Assembly (NCBI GenBank): GCA_900552675.1
Contig: USAI01000109.1
Span: forward strand, 1 to 5,596
Length of the DNA: 5,596 bases
Direction: 5' to 3'
Source: an uncultured Prevotella sp.
GTDB lineage: Bacteria; Bacteroidota; Bacteroidia; Bacteroidales; Bacteroidaceae
In this document: positions 1-5,564 of the stretch, in pieces
Layout: every line of letters begins with the position of its first letter
How positions within the stretch are numbered: the stretch's first letter is position 1
Program-made: the position numbers and the translations under genes
Notes under the pieces: model-generated
The model's database searches: none
Seen by the model: the letters and a program-made list of their open reading frames with translations, nothing else
Told to the model about the DNA's origin: nothing

Positions 1-637
1 AGAAAGCCGTTTCAGCATAGTACATAGCTTCACCTTTACTAAACTGTCCTAAATATGAATCCAAATAATCCTCAAACCTATCGTCCGATAAAGGAGAGCA
101 GAGCAAGTAGGAGCGACGAAGCCATATTAGCACGTGCTTCAACTTGAAATAGTCATTAGCCGTATCTGAGTTGTATATAAAATCATACAAAGAATCGTTT
201 ACATCAACCTCATCCTCCTCGGTAAGTATCTCCATAATAATATTTGCCGCGTCCTCACCCATTGCTAAAGGATTAAGAAAACGGTCATCAAAATTTCTGG
301 ACAATACAAGCCAAATCAACAGTTCTACTTCTTTGACATTCACATCATTCTTATCAAGAACATCGTAATCATCAAAGAAAGGCAAATAGTGTAAATATGT
401 AAGTAAGTGCTTATATACAAAGGCATTCCACAACCCGATATCAGACATCTTATCCTCATAGTAAATTGCCACATTGATGGCAATCTCTTTCTTCAGTCTG
501 TTTGCATTAGGCAAACTGATGTTTATGTTCTTTATTCTATCATAAATGCGATTTGCTACATCTACATACATAGAACATGGCTGAATTCCAACCGGATAAT
601 ACGGAGAGAAATCGTACGGAAATATTGTTCGCTTCAT
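1..637 (-). CDS. Unrecognised protein, N-terminal 212 residues, cut by window edge
   Basis: The minus strand is open from the ATG at 637-635 to the left edge with no stop, so the C-terminus lies outside the window. An in-frame TAG lies a few codons upstream and no other ATG lies between it and 637, so this start is the only good one. There is no Shine-Dalgarno sequence; the leader just before it is A/T-rich. The visible protein begins MKRTIFPYDF, followed by SPYYPVGIQP. It has no signal peptide and no clear membrane segment. It is rich in aromatic and acidic residues (FFDDYDVLDKND at 87-98, a TEEDEVDVND stretch at 139-148) and reads as mostly helical and soluble. I do not recognise a family or any catalytic motif. 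The reading frame is long and free of stops and its composition is protein-like, so it is probably a real gene. It is more AT-rich than the genes to its right. Confidence 0.8.
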   Translation of the reverse strand, partial: MKRTIFPYDFSPYYPVGIQPCSMYVDVANRIYDRIKNINISLPNANRLKKEIAINVAIYYEDKMSDIGLWNAFVYKHLLTYLHYLPFFDDYDVLDKNDVNVKEVELLIWLVLSRNFDDRFLNPLAMGEDAANIIMEILTEEDEVDVNDSLYDFIYNSDTANDYFKLKHVLIWLRRSYLLCSPLSDDRFEDYLDSYLGQFSKGEAMYYAETAF

Positions 638-663
638 TTTTATATTATTGTTATAGGTTATAT

Positions 664-696
664 TTACCCACTAAGCATAATGGAGTTACCCACTAA
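664..696. repeat. Pair of 11-base direct repeats, 22-base period
   Basis: The plus strand carries TTACCCACTAA at 664-674 and again at 686-696, identical over all 11 bases and separated by 11 bases. The 22-base period is about two turns of B-DNA, so the copies lie on the same face of the helix, as expected for a regulator that binds two half-sites or two dimers. They lie 27-59 bases upstream of the start codon at 637, downstream of the proposed promoter, and so inside its leader. That a protein binds here is inference. Confidence 0.6.
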
Positions 697-806
697 CTTG
701 ATTTAAGTTGATTAGGGAAATAACAATCGTATCGTCACTTTTTTGTATAAAAGAAAGTATCAAACTATCATCTCCTTTAGAGAACAAGCGCCTCTGCTTT
801 CACAGG

Positions 807-838
807 CAAAGTTACTTAATCTTAAACCTATCTCCAAA
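807..838 (-). promoter_or_regulatory. Sigma-ABfr-type promoter for the partial gene at 1-637
   Basis: On the minus strand TTTG (838-835) is followed after exactly 20 bases by TAACTTTG (814-807). This matches the Bacteroidetes vegetative promoter consensus TTTG-N19-21-TAnnTTTG at every fixed position. Transcription would start near 800, giving an untranslated leader of about 160 bases before the ATG at 637. The leader contains the 22-base-spaced repeats. No other good -7 match was found between here and the start codon. The promoter lies about 45 bases from the phosphatase remnant and points away from it. Confidence 0.6.
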
Positions 839-883
839 TTTTATAGCAAGTTGTTGTGATATAAGTGCCAATAAGACAGTGAC

Positions 884-1336
884 ATGGTAGATATGAAGTA
901 TCGTTATGGCTATTGTCTCGACGATGCTTCCTTCGCAAAGCTATATGGCACAAAGCAAGAAAACACCGAGGGCGTAGTGCGCGCCATGCAAAACCCTTAT
1001 GTGCAAATTATCAGTCATCCAGGCGACGGCACCGCCGACCTCGACTTTGAACGCTTGGTGCAAGTGTCGAAAGAAACGCACACGCTGCTCGAGATAAACA
1101 ACCACTCGCTGGCTCCCATCCGACACAAAACGGTGGCACGCCCCAACAACTTGGCCATACTGAAGTATGCCAAGCAATATGAGGTGCCCGTTATCTTGGG
1201 CAGCGATGCCCACTTCTCAACAATGATTGCCGACTATAGCCGCATTATACCGCTGCTGGCCGAAACAGAATTTCCTGAAGACCTCATCATCAACAACAAT
1301 GTTGATAAGTTTTTGGGGTATCTGAAGAAGGCGTGA
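884..1336 (+). pseudogene. C-terminal remnant of a PHP-domain (YcdX-like) phosphatase
   Basis: The 150-aa frame matches only the C-terminal part of PHP-superfamily phosphatases related to E. coli YcdX, which is about 245 aa. Family motifs seen are NPYVQIISHPGDG (37-49), LLEINNHS (68-75), VILGSDAH (103-110) and DLIINNN (133-139). PHP enzymes hold up to three metals, mostly through an N-terminal HxH motif and later His/Glu residues. Here that N-terminal portion, roughly 90 residues, is absent. The position matching the His of the family GFH/SLH motif reads ASFAK, so that ligand is lost too. Only the ISHP His and the GSDAH Asp and His remain. An in-frame TAA lies at 872-874, and no missing half is visible upstream in another frame. 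A functional metal site is very unlikely; the frame may be untranslated, as I see no promoter or Shine-Dalgarno sequence. Codon composition resembles the genes to the right, not the AT-rich stretch to the left. It converges with the symporter gene, 18 bases from its stop. Confidence 0.75.
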
Positions 1337-1354
1337 GGACACTTGATGCACTCC

Positions 1355-2533
1355 TTACACCGCAGCACGTTGTGTGCGTGAGAACAGTTTGTCTACCACA
1401 AGGGCGATGGCGCCATCGCCCGTTACGTTACAGGCGGTGCCGAAGCTATCCATCGCAATATACAGAGCTATCATGAGCGCTTGCATGTCGGCATCAAAAC
1501 CTAATATCGAGGCCAGCGGAGCCAAGGCAGCCATCACACAGCCACCAGGCACGCCAGGGGCCGCCACCATACAGATGGCCAACACAAAAATAAAATTGAG
1601 GAAGAGGGGCAAGCTGCACGGCATATCATTGATAAGACAAATGGTAAGGGCACAACAGGTTATCTTCATCATCGACCCCGTCATGTGAATGGTGGCGCAG
1701 AGCGGAACCGTGAAGCTGGCAATGCCCTCGTTCACATCATTTTTCAACGTCTGCCGCAGCGTTACTGGTATGGCTGCTGCCGACGACGAGGTGCCGAGAG
1801 CCGTGAAATAAGCTGGCAACATATTTATTAACAGGCGCAACGGGTTCTTGTGCGTCAAGCCTCCAGCAATAAGATATTCGTAAAGCAAAATAACCACATG
1901 CAGCACAAAGATAACAATGATGATTTGTGCAAAAACCAATAAGATGTGGTAAGCCTCGCCCGAATAGGTCATGCCCAAGAAGATGCCAAAGATATACAGG
2001 GGCAAGAGCGGAATAATGACCTTAGCAATGACGCCCGCCACAATATCTTTAAACTCTTGAAACACCTTGTGCATGGTGTGGCTACGCATGTGAGCAATGC
2101 CCAAGCCCAGCATAAACGAGAACACAAGCGCACTCATCACATTGAGCATGGCGGGTATCTCTACCTCGAAAAACGGCTTTAGTTCCTCAGCCTTATCTAC
2201 CACCACAGGGGCAGTATCGGCAATAAGACGTGGGAAGAGCGCCGACCCTGTGCCATAGGCAAGCAAGCCCGCAAGGATGGTATCTCCAAAGGCAAAGGCT
2301 ACGGTGGCAACAAGCAGCTTGCCCGCCCCATTACCAATATCGGCAATGGCTGGTGTAACCAGTCCTACAATAATAAGTGGTATCATAAAACCCAAAAACT
2401 GGCTAAAGATGCCATTGAAGGTGAGAAACATTCTTACAGTGGTCTCATTAAAAACATTGCCGAAGAGCACGCCCAACACAATGGCCACAATAATCTTTGC
2501 CAATAACGGCAGTTTTATTTTTTTTAAGTTCAT
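1355..2533 (-). CDS. Dicarboxylate/amino acid:cation symporter (DAACS family)
   Basis: An inner-membrane secondary transporter that uses a sodium or proton gradient to take up an amino acid or dicarboxylate. The 392 residues are slightly short for the family (about 400-450). They are hydrophobic throughout and carry its landmarks in order: FMIPLIIVGLVTPAIADIG (49-67), the serine-rich hairpin TSSSAAAIPVT (248-258), TVPLCATIHMTGS (275-287) in place of the usual NMDGT segment, the APGVPGG hairpin (325-331), and DSFGTACNVTGD (362-373) in the last helix. In the archaeal homologue GltPh the matching last helix is DMGRTMVNVTGD, whose Arg397 holds the side-chain carboxylate of aspartate; here that residue is Gly. 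NMDGT, which helps bind sodium, reads HMTGS. I infer a neutral amino acid (serine/threonine type) as substrate and altered ion coupling, but the true substrate is unknown. The start at 2533 has no Shine-Dalgarno sequence. It overlaps the stop of a small upstream ORF made by a 32-base duplication, so translation may be coupled. The gene is probably transcribed alone. Confidence 0.92.
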   Translation of the reverse strand: MNLKKIKLPLLAKIIVAIVLGVLFGNVFNETTVRMFLTFNGIFSQFLGFMIPLIIVGLVTPAIADIGNGAGKLLVATVAFAFGDTILAGLLAYGTGSALFPRLIADTAPVVVDKAEELKPFFEVEIPAMLNVMSALVFSFMLGLGIAHMRSHTMHKVFQEFKDIVAGVIAKVIIPLLPLYIFGIFLGMTYSGEAYHILLVFAQIIIVIFVLHVVILLYEYLIAGGLTHKNPLRLLINMLPAYFTALGTSSSAAAIPVTLRQTLKNDVNEGIASFTVPLCATIHMTGSMMKITCCALTICLINDMPCSLPLFLNFIFVLAICMVAAPGVPGGCVMAALAPLASILGFDADMQALMIALYIAMDSFGTACNVTGDGAIALVVDKLFSRTQRAAV

Positions 2534-2569
2534 AACAAGAGCAGTTTTATTCTTTTTAGGTTCATAACA
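2506..2569 (-). repeat. 32-base tandem duplication over the symporter start codon
   Basis: Read on the minus strand, the upstream copy (2569-2538) and the downstream copy (2537-2506) begin TGTTATGAAC and both contain AATAAAACTG. They agree at about 28 of 32 positions. Each copy carries the ATG and the first eight codons of the symporter or of its look-alike. The few differences show that the duplication is not brand new or is under some constraint. Confidence 0.85.
2530..2565 (-). CDS. Possible 11-residue leader peptide MNLKRIKLLLL
   Basis: An ATG at 2565 opens an 11-codon frame encoding MNLKRIKLLLL. Its TGA (2532-2530) overlaps the symporter ATG (2533-2531) in an ATGA arrangement. The peptide is almost the same as the symporter N-terminus (MNLKKIKLPLL) because the start region is tandemly duplicated, but the 32-base period shifts the frame and so produces the stop. 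The overlap would allow terminating ribosomes to restart on the symporter. It ends in four leucine codons (CTG CTC TTG TTA), which could sense leucine charging, though nothing else here shows attenuation. It may equally be an untranslated accident of the duplication. Confidence 0.35.
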   Translation of the reverse strand: MNLKRIKLLLL

Positions 2570-2581
2570 TGCTTTTGCTGA

Positions 2582-2613
2582 TAAAAGTACTATTTTTTCA
2601 ACAACGCGCCAAG
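2582..2613 (-). promoter_or_regulatory. Weak candidate promoter for the symporter
   Basis: On the minus strand CTTG (2613-2610) is followed after 20 bases by TACTTTTA (2589-2582). This matches the Bacteroidetes pattern TTTG-N20-TAnnTTTG with one mismatch in each box. Transcription would begin near 2575, only about 10 bases before the leader-peptide ATG and about 40 bases before the symporter ATG. No better match was found upstream as far as the terminator at 2775. Confidence 0.35.
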
Positions 2614-2774
2614 CTTTTCTCTGATTTTCTAAATAATGTAGTTTGTTCTAACAATGACAATAGAGACGGTGAGAAGCAACAGACCAACACAAATCTTTTA
2701 GGAACATGGATAAGATGGATATGATGGGGAGGCTGATGGCCTGTGGCGGCACTGCCCCTATCAACGGCAGTCAA
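2614..2774. other. Intergenic DNA with no supported gene
   Basis: This stretch lies between the symporter promoter region and the terminator of the next operon. It has no convincing coding frame on either strand. A plus-strand frame from 2706 (MDKMDMMGRLMACGG...) is only about 50 codons, runs through the terminator and into the neighbouring gene, and looks accidental. It contains one small perfect hairpin at 2751-2771 (ACTGCC and GGCAGT around a 9-base loop), which would form just after the terminator on minus-strand transcripts. Confidence 0.5.
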
Positions 2775-2820
2775 AAAAAATCACCAGCACGCCACAAACT
2801 TGGTGCACTGGTGATTTTTT
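2775..2820 (-). terminator. Intrinsic terminator of the lemA operon, possibly bidirectional
   Basis: A perfect 13-base inverted repeat pairs 2775-2787 (AAAAAATCACCAG) with 2808-2820 (CTGGTGATTTTTT). CAC at 2788-2790 and GTG at 2803-2805 can extend the stem past a two-base bulge. On the minus strand the hairpin ends in a run of eight T (2780-2773), and it begins 34 bases after the stop of the DUF3137-like gene. This is where readthrough into the symporter region would be stopped. The A-run and T-run on both sides would let it work in either direction, but no plus-strand gene leads into it. Confidence 0.88.
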
Positions 2821-2854
2821 GTATCGTTATAAGAATTACTTCATCGAGTCGGCG

Positions 2855-4585
2855 TTAATTGCGCAGCTTTGAAGCGATGTGCTTTCTATACACCCGCATG
2901 CCAGCCTTGTCCAGCACGTCAGAGATATGGCCAACACGCTGACTTTGCGTTATATTGGCATCCTCGTTGTCGTTATCCTCCTGTATCAGCATACTGCCCT
3001 GCCCCACTACGGGCTGATAGTCATCCCAATATACAGGCACGTCATGCCATTGGCCATCGTTGCCCTTTTTGCTTATATACGACAGGCGCCGCTCGCAGCG
3101 GTAGCCGTGGGCGTAGACGGTTATGACAGACTGGTTGTCTTGTACCGTTTCCTCGGTTTTCAGTATGCTTTTGGTTACACACTGCGGATGCTTGAATTTG
3201 TCCTGTCCCCAGAAATTGGCCAATGCCTCGTGCTCCCAGAAGGAGCTGTGACTCGGCATGTCACTGCCATAGATATCCTTTTCCGACCGTATCTGCTGGT
3301 ACATGGGCACGCAGAGCAACGGTGCCAGAGCAAAATATATAGCCTTAAAATAGCGGGCGTTTATCTCATAGAAGTTTGACTCGGCCTTGTGGTAGTCGAA
3401 GCTACTGTACTGGTCGGGGTTGAAGTCGATAACCATGTCTTGCAGATGCTCAGGGATGATAGTGTTTATCATCTTCTTCTTTACGAAGTCGAAATCGTCG
3501 CCAAACCCAATTTCCTTGTCCTTCAGAAGCTTCAGCATGGTGTTCTGAGCCAGCGGTGTGAAGAGCAAGGCGTACTGATGATTGTTATTGCGATCGCTGG
3601 TATCGAACGCCACCTCAAAATCTTCGTTGGTCATTAGGGCGAAATCGCCGTTCTTCAAGTCTTGAGCCTTTTTCTGCAATTTGTGGTGCTTCCACTTGTA
3701 CGACAGCGACCCCTCCTTATTGGCTAGACCGCTCTGCTCGCGGTAGAACGTAAGATCGGGGGCAGCCGTGTTGCCATAGATAAGGCGTGTCTTCTCGTAA
3801 TACTTGGGATAAGGGGCTTCCAACTCGGCTCTAAGTGTCTGCGAGTGGCTCTCTATATGATACTTACCATCTGAACCTTTCTCTTCGGTAGTCCAATAGA
3901 TGGTGAGTGACCCCTCGTATGTCTTGGTAGACATCACCATCTTGCGCGTGCGACAGAGCACGAACGGATTACCGTTGATGAGTCCTGAATGTGAATAGAG
4001 AACAGAACGTCCCTCGTTAAAGCTCCCGTCCCATCCGTACACCTGCTGCAGGTCGGCCAGCCGCTGCGTGGTAAAATAAGGGTCAAACTGCAGTTTGGGC
4101 ACCGTCTGCGACATCATTCGCGCAAGTATGTCCCAGTCGAACAGCCTGTTAAGCGGCCACATCTGTTGCCATGCCTCATCACGATACTGGTTTATGGTTT
4201 GTTGCAAGTTGTTAAGTTGTTCTTGCAACTCTTTGCGTCGTGGATTCACCTTGGTCAACTGTAGCCACAATGCTCCCGCCACAGCTACGCCTATCAATAT
4301 CAGCGCCCATACCGACAAATCGTGATACTTGAATAAGGCCCACAGCGGGCCTCCTGCCACTATACCCCACAGAGCCACCCAATAGAAGATGTACCGACCA
4401 TGTGTTTCGTCCACCTTCGAATGTATCTTTTCTGTGTCGTACAGATGGCGACAGGTTTCTTCATTGGCCTTCACATCCACCTGTGCCTCTTCGGCAATCT
4501 GAGCGAAAGTGTCCTTGGCCACCTGCTCAAACTTGTCTCTGAACACGTTGGCGTATTCGTCCAACGGATCATATACATCGTCCAT
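2855..4585 (-). CDS. Membrane protein with DUF3137-like domain, LemA partner
   Basis: A 576-aa protein without a signal peptide. Residues 1-60 are hydrophilic and acidic. Two membrane segments follow at about 65-86 and 90-110 with a very short loop, so the two ends probably lie on the same side of the inner membrane. A charged Gln/Leu-rich helix at 113-140 may form a coiled coil. The region 310-380, with GDFALMTNEDFEVAFDTSD and then YALLFTPLAQNTMLKLLKD, fits the consensus I recall for DUF3137 (a short-lived F-x-V-x-S/D core followed by LLTPxxMxxLL). A third hydrophobic stretch at 412-429 (YFKAIYFALAPLLCVPMY) could be another membrane segment. The tail (450-576) is hydrophilic, with no motif I recognise. 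No catalytic residues are evident and the biochemical function is unknown. It follows lemA by 27 bases with no terminator between, so the two are almost certainly co-transcribed. The start at 4585 is the first in-frame ATG; an ATG at 4591 is in another frame. Confidence 0.75.
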   Translation of the reverse strand: MDDVYDPLDEYANVFRDKFEQVAKDTFAQIAEEAQVDVKANEETCRHLYDTEKIHSKVDETHGRYIFYWVALWGIVAGGPLWALFKYHDLSVWALILIGVAVAGALWLQLTKVNPRRKELQEQLNNLQQTINQYRDEAWQQMWPLNRLFDWDILARMMSQTVPKLQFDPYFTTQRLADLQQVYGWDGSFNEGRSVLYSHSGLINGNPFVLCRTRKMVMSTKTYEGSLTIYWTTEEKGSDGKYHIESHSQTLRAELEAPYPKYYEKTRLIYGNTAAPDLTFYREQSGLANKEGSLSYKWKHHKLQKKAQDLKNGDFALMTNEDFEVAFDTSDRNNNHQYALLFTPLAQNTMLKLLKDKEIGFGDDFDFVKKKMINTIIPEHLQDMVIDFNPDQYSSFDYHKAESNFYEINARYFKAIYFALAPLLCVPMYQQIRSEKDIYGSDMPSHSSFWEHEALANFWGQDKFKHPQCVTKSILKTEETVQDNQSVITVYAHGYRCERRLSYISKKGNDGQWHDVPVYWDDYQPVVGQGSMLIQEDNDNEDANITQSQRVGHISDVLDKAGMRVYRKHIASKLRN

Positions 4586-4612
4586 AATGCATTATTTTTT
4601 TAGAGATACTTC

Positions 4613-5356
4613 TCAAAAAAACTTACTTCTTGCCATCTGCTTTGTCTCTGCCGAAGCCGTGAACGGTATGCGCGTGGTATAGCCCTGACTGGCAGCCACA
4701 ATCATTTTTGTGGGCCACGAGAAGATTTCTGTGTTCCACTGTGTTACACGATTGTTGTAGACGGTGCGGGCAGCTGTTATCTCGCGCTGCAGATAGTTGT
4801 TCTGCTGCATGGCGTCAGCAATGGCCTGATGAGCCTTCAGCTCAGGATAAGCCTCCACCTGCGGGAACAAGCGGTTGCAAGCCATGTTAAGTTGGTTGTC
4901 AACATCGCTACGATTCTCTTCTGTTATCTTTCCACCACGAAGGGCTGCCACAGAGGTCATCACGTCCTTGTCTAGGTTTACGGCACGCTCTACCAGGCCC
5001 ACCACATTTTGCAATATCTGCACACGCTGCTCAAGATAGTTATCAATATTAGAAGCCTCGGCCTGTATGCGCTGCTCAAGCTGCTGGAAATAGTTGCGTG
5101 CCTTAATCTTCATGTAAGCAAATATCACGCCTGGCATTATGCCCACCACGCAACCCTTGATGGCCGTCATAGCGGGGTTGGGTTGCCAAGTAAAGGCTAC
5201 ATACAGTAGCACCAGCGCAGGTATTGTAACCCACAATGCTATCTCGAACAGGGTTGATTTGTATGTAACCGTCACAGGTATCTGACGATTAATTACGTTC
5301 ACGTCACGACCGTCGTCATTAACGGGGCCAGTAACCTCATCAAGTAAATTTGCCAT
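4613..5356 (-). CDS. lemA: LemA family protein with two N-terminal membrane segments
   Basis: A 247-aa member of the LemA family, membrane-anchored helical-bundle proteins of unsettled function. The family signature is clear after residue 105: YLEQRVQILQNVVGLVERA (107-125), NQLNMACNRLFPQVEAYPELKA (154-175, with the hallmark EAYPELKA), TAARTVYNNRVTQWNTEIFSWP (194-215), a near match to the family's ARRFYNDAV..YNT.I..FP. Typical LemA proteins are about 180-200 aa with a single N-terminal anchor. This one has about 30 hydrophilic residues, then two hydrophobic segments (36-56 and 66-84), then a charged helix (85-105). Two segments would put the helical bundle on the same side as the N-terminus, probably the cytoplasm, unlike the usual outward-facing form; this topology is inference. 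The protein ends in SKFF. There is no Shine-Dalgarno sequence. The start at 5356 is the first ATG of the frame. It is the first gene of an operon with the DUF3137-like gene. Confidence 0.9.
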   Translation of the reverse strand: MANLLDEVTGPVNDDGRDVNVINRQIPVTVTYKSTLFEIALWVTIPALVLLYVAFTWQPNPAMTAIKGCVVGIMPGVIFAYMKIKARNYFQQLEQRIQAEASNIDNYLEQRVQILQNVVGLVERAVNLDKDVMTSVAALRGGKITEENRSDVDNQLNMACNRLFPQVEAYPELKAHQAIADAMQQNNYLQREITAARTVYNNRVTQWNTEIFSWPTKMIVAASQGYTTRIPFTASAETKQMARSKFF

Positions 5357-5446
5357 AGATAAATGTTTTTAATTAGTTATTATTTTTAAAATTGGTAAAA
5401 TATTCCGTTTAATTGGCAATATACCGCTTACCGGTTATTATTGTTT

Positions 5447-5489
5447 AATTGGTTATAATTGGTTATAATAGTTATAATGGTTATAATTG
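5447..5489. repeat. AT-rich tandem repeats upstream of lemA
   Basis: Four units in a row are visible on the plus strand: AATTGGTTAT at 5447-5456, an exact copy at 5457-5466, AATAGTTAT at 5467-5475 and AATGGTTAT at 5476-5484, with a fifth partial AATTG at 5485-5489. Looser relatives (CGGTTATTA, AATTGGCAAT) lie on the lemA side. The period of 9-10 bases is close to one helical turn, so the units are roughly in phase. They lie in the proposed lemA leader, about 90-130 bases before the start codon. A regulator-binding or bent-DNA role is possible; slippage of a simple sequence is the plain alternative. Confidence 0.7.
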
Positions 5490-5535
5490 CTTGTTAATAG
5501 AAATCTCCTAAGCACTAAACACTAATTCATGCTCA

Positions 5536-5564
5536 GAAATTTTTACAAATTTAGATAAAATTTC
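5536..5564 (-). promoter_or_regulatory. Candidate lemA promoter -7 element inside an inverted repeat
   Basis: On the minus strand TAAATTTG (5553-5546) matches the Bacteroidetes -7 element TAnnTTTG. No TTTG is found at the expected -33 distance (GGCT and CTGG occur there), so it would be a weak or activator-dependent promoter. The element is enclosed by an exact 8-base inverted repeat, GAAATTTT at 5536-5543 and AAAATTTC at 5557-5564, 13 bases apart, which is the layout of a repressor operator. The DNA is very AT-rich, so chance occurrence is a real possibility. The transcript would carry a leader of about 180 bases that includes the tandem repeats. Confidence 0.4.

Larger units (their letters stand above)
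638..883. other. AT-rich intergenic/leader region between the partial gene and the PHP remnant
   Basis: This 246-base stretch holds the probable promoter and a leader of about 160 bases for the minus-strand gene that starts at 637. It contains the 22-base-spaced direct repeats (664-696), a small inverted repeat next to them (AACTT at 695-699 with AAGTT at 705-709), and an imperfect 22-base dyad at 737-758 (18 of 22 positions symmetric). The plus frames here are short and show no recognisable protein, including no missing N-terminus of the phosphatase that follows. No tRNA-like or transposase-like sequence was seen. Confidence 0.55.

Noticed and set aside
171..706. Plus-strand frames at 171-368 and 407-706
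   Set aside because: They are antisense shadows over the longer minus-strand gene at 1-637 and its leader; low-complexity translations without family motifs.
708..890. Plus-strand 60-codon frame just upstream of the phosphatase remnant, a possible missing N-terminus
   Set aside because: It shows no PHP motifs such as HxH, overlaps the minus-strand promoter and leader, and its sequence looks like non-coding AT-rich DNA.
941..1213. Minus-strand 90-codon frame opposite the phosphatase remnant
   Set aside because: The plus frame has clear PHP motifs (ISHPGDG, GSDAH); the antisense frame has none.
2706..2858. Small plus-strand frame of about 50 codons starting MDKMDMMGRL
   Set aside because: It runs through the terminator stem-loop and into the end of the DUF3137-like gene, with no promoter and no recognisable content.
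2879..3637. Plus-strand frames of 166 and 82 codons opposite the DUF3137-like gene
   Set aside because: The minus frame of 576 codons carries membrane segments and a recognisable domain; these are its antisense shadows.
4585..4622. Run of seven T before the lemA stop as a programmed frameshift site that could fuse LemA to the next protein
   Set aside because: lemA and the downstream gene are already in the same frame, separated by a TGA and a TAA; a shift into either other frame meets stops within a few codons to about fifteen codons and gives no fusion.
5447..5489. CRISPR array or replication-origin iterons
   Set aside because: Units are only 9-10 bases with no spacers, and no replication or Cas gene is nearby; a simple tandem repeat is enough.
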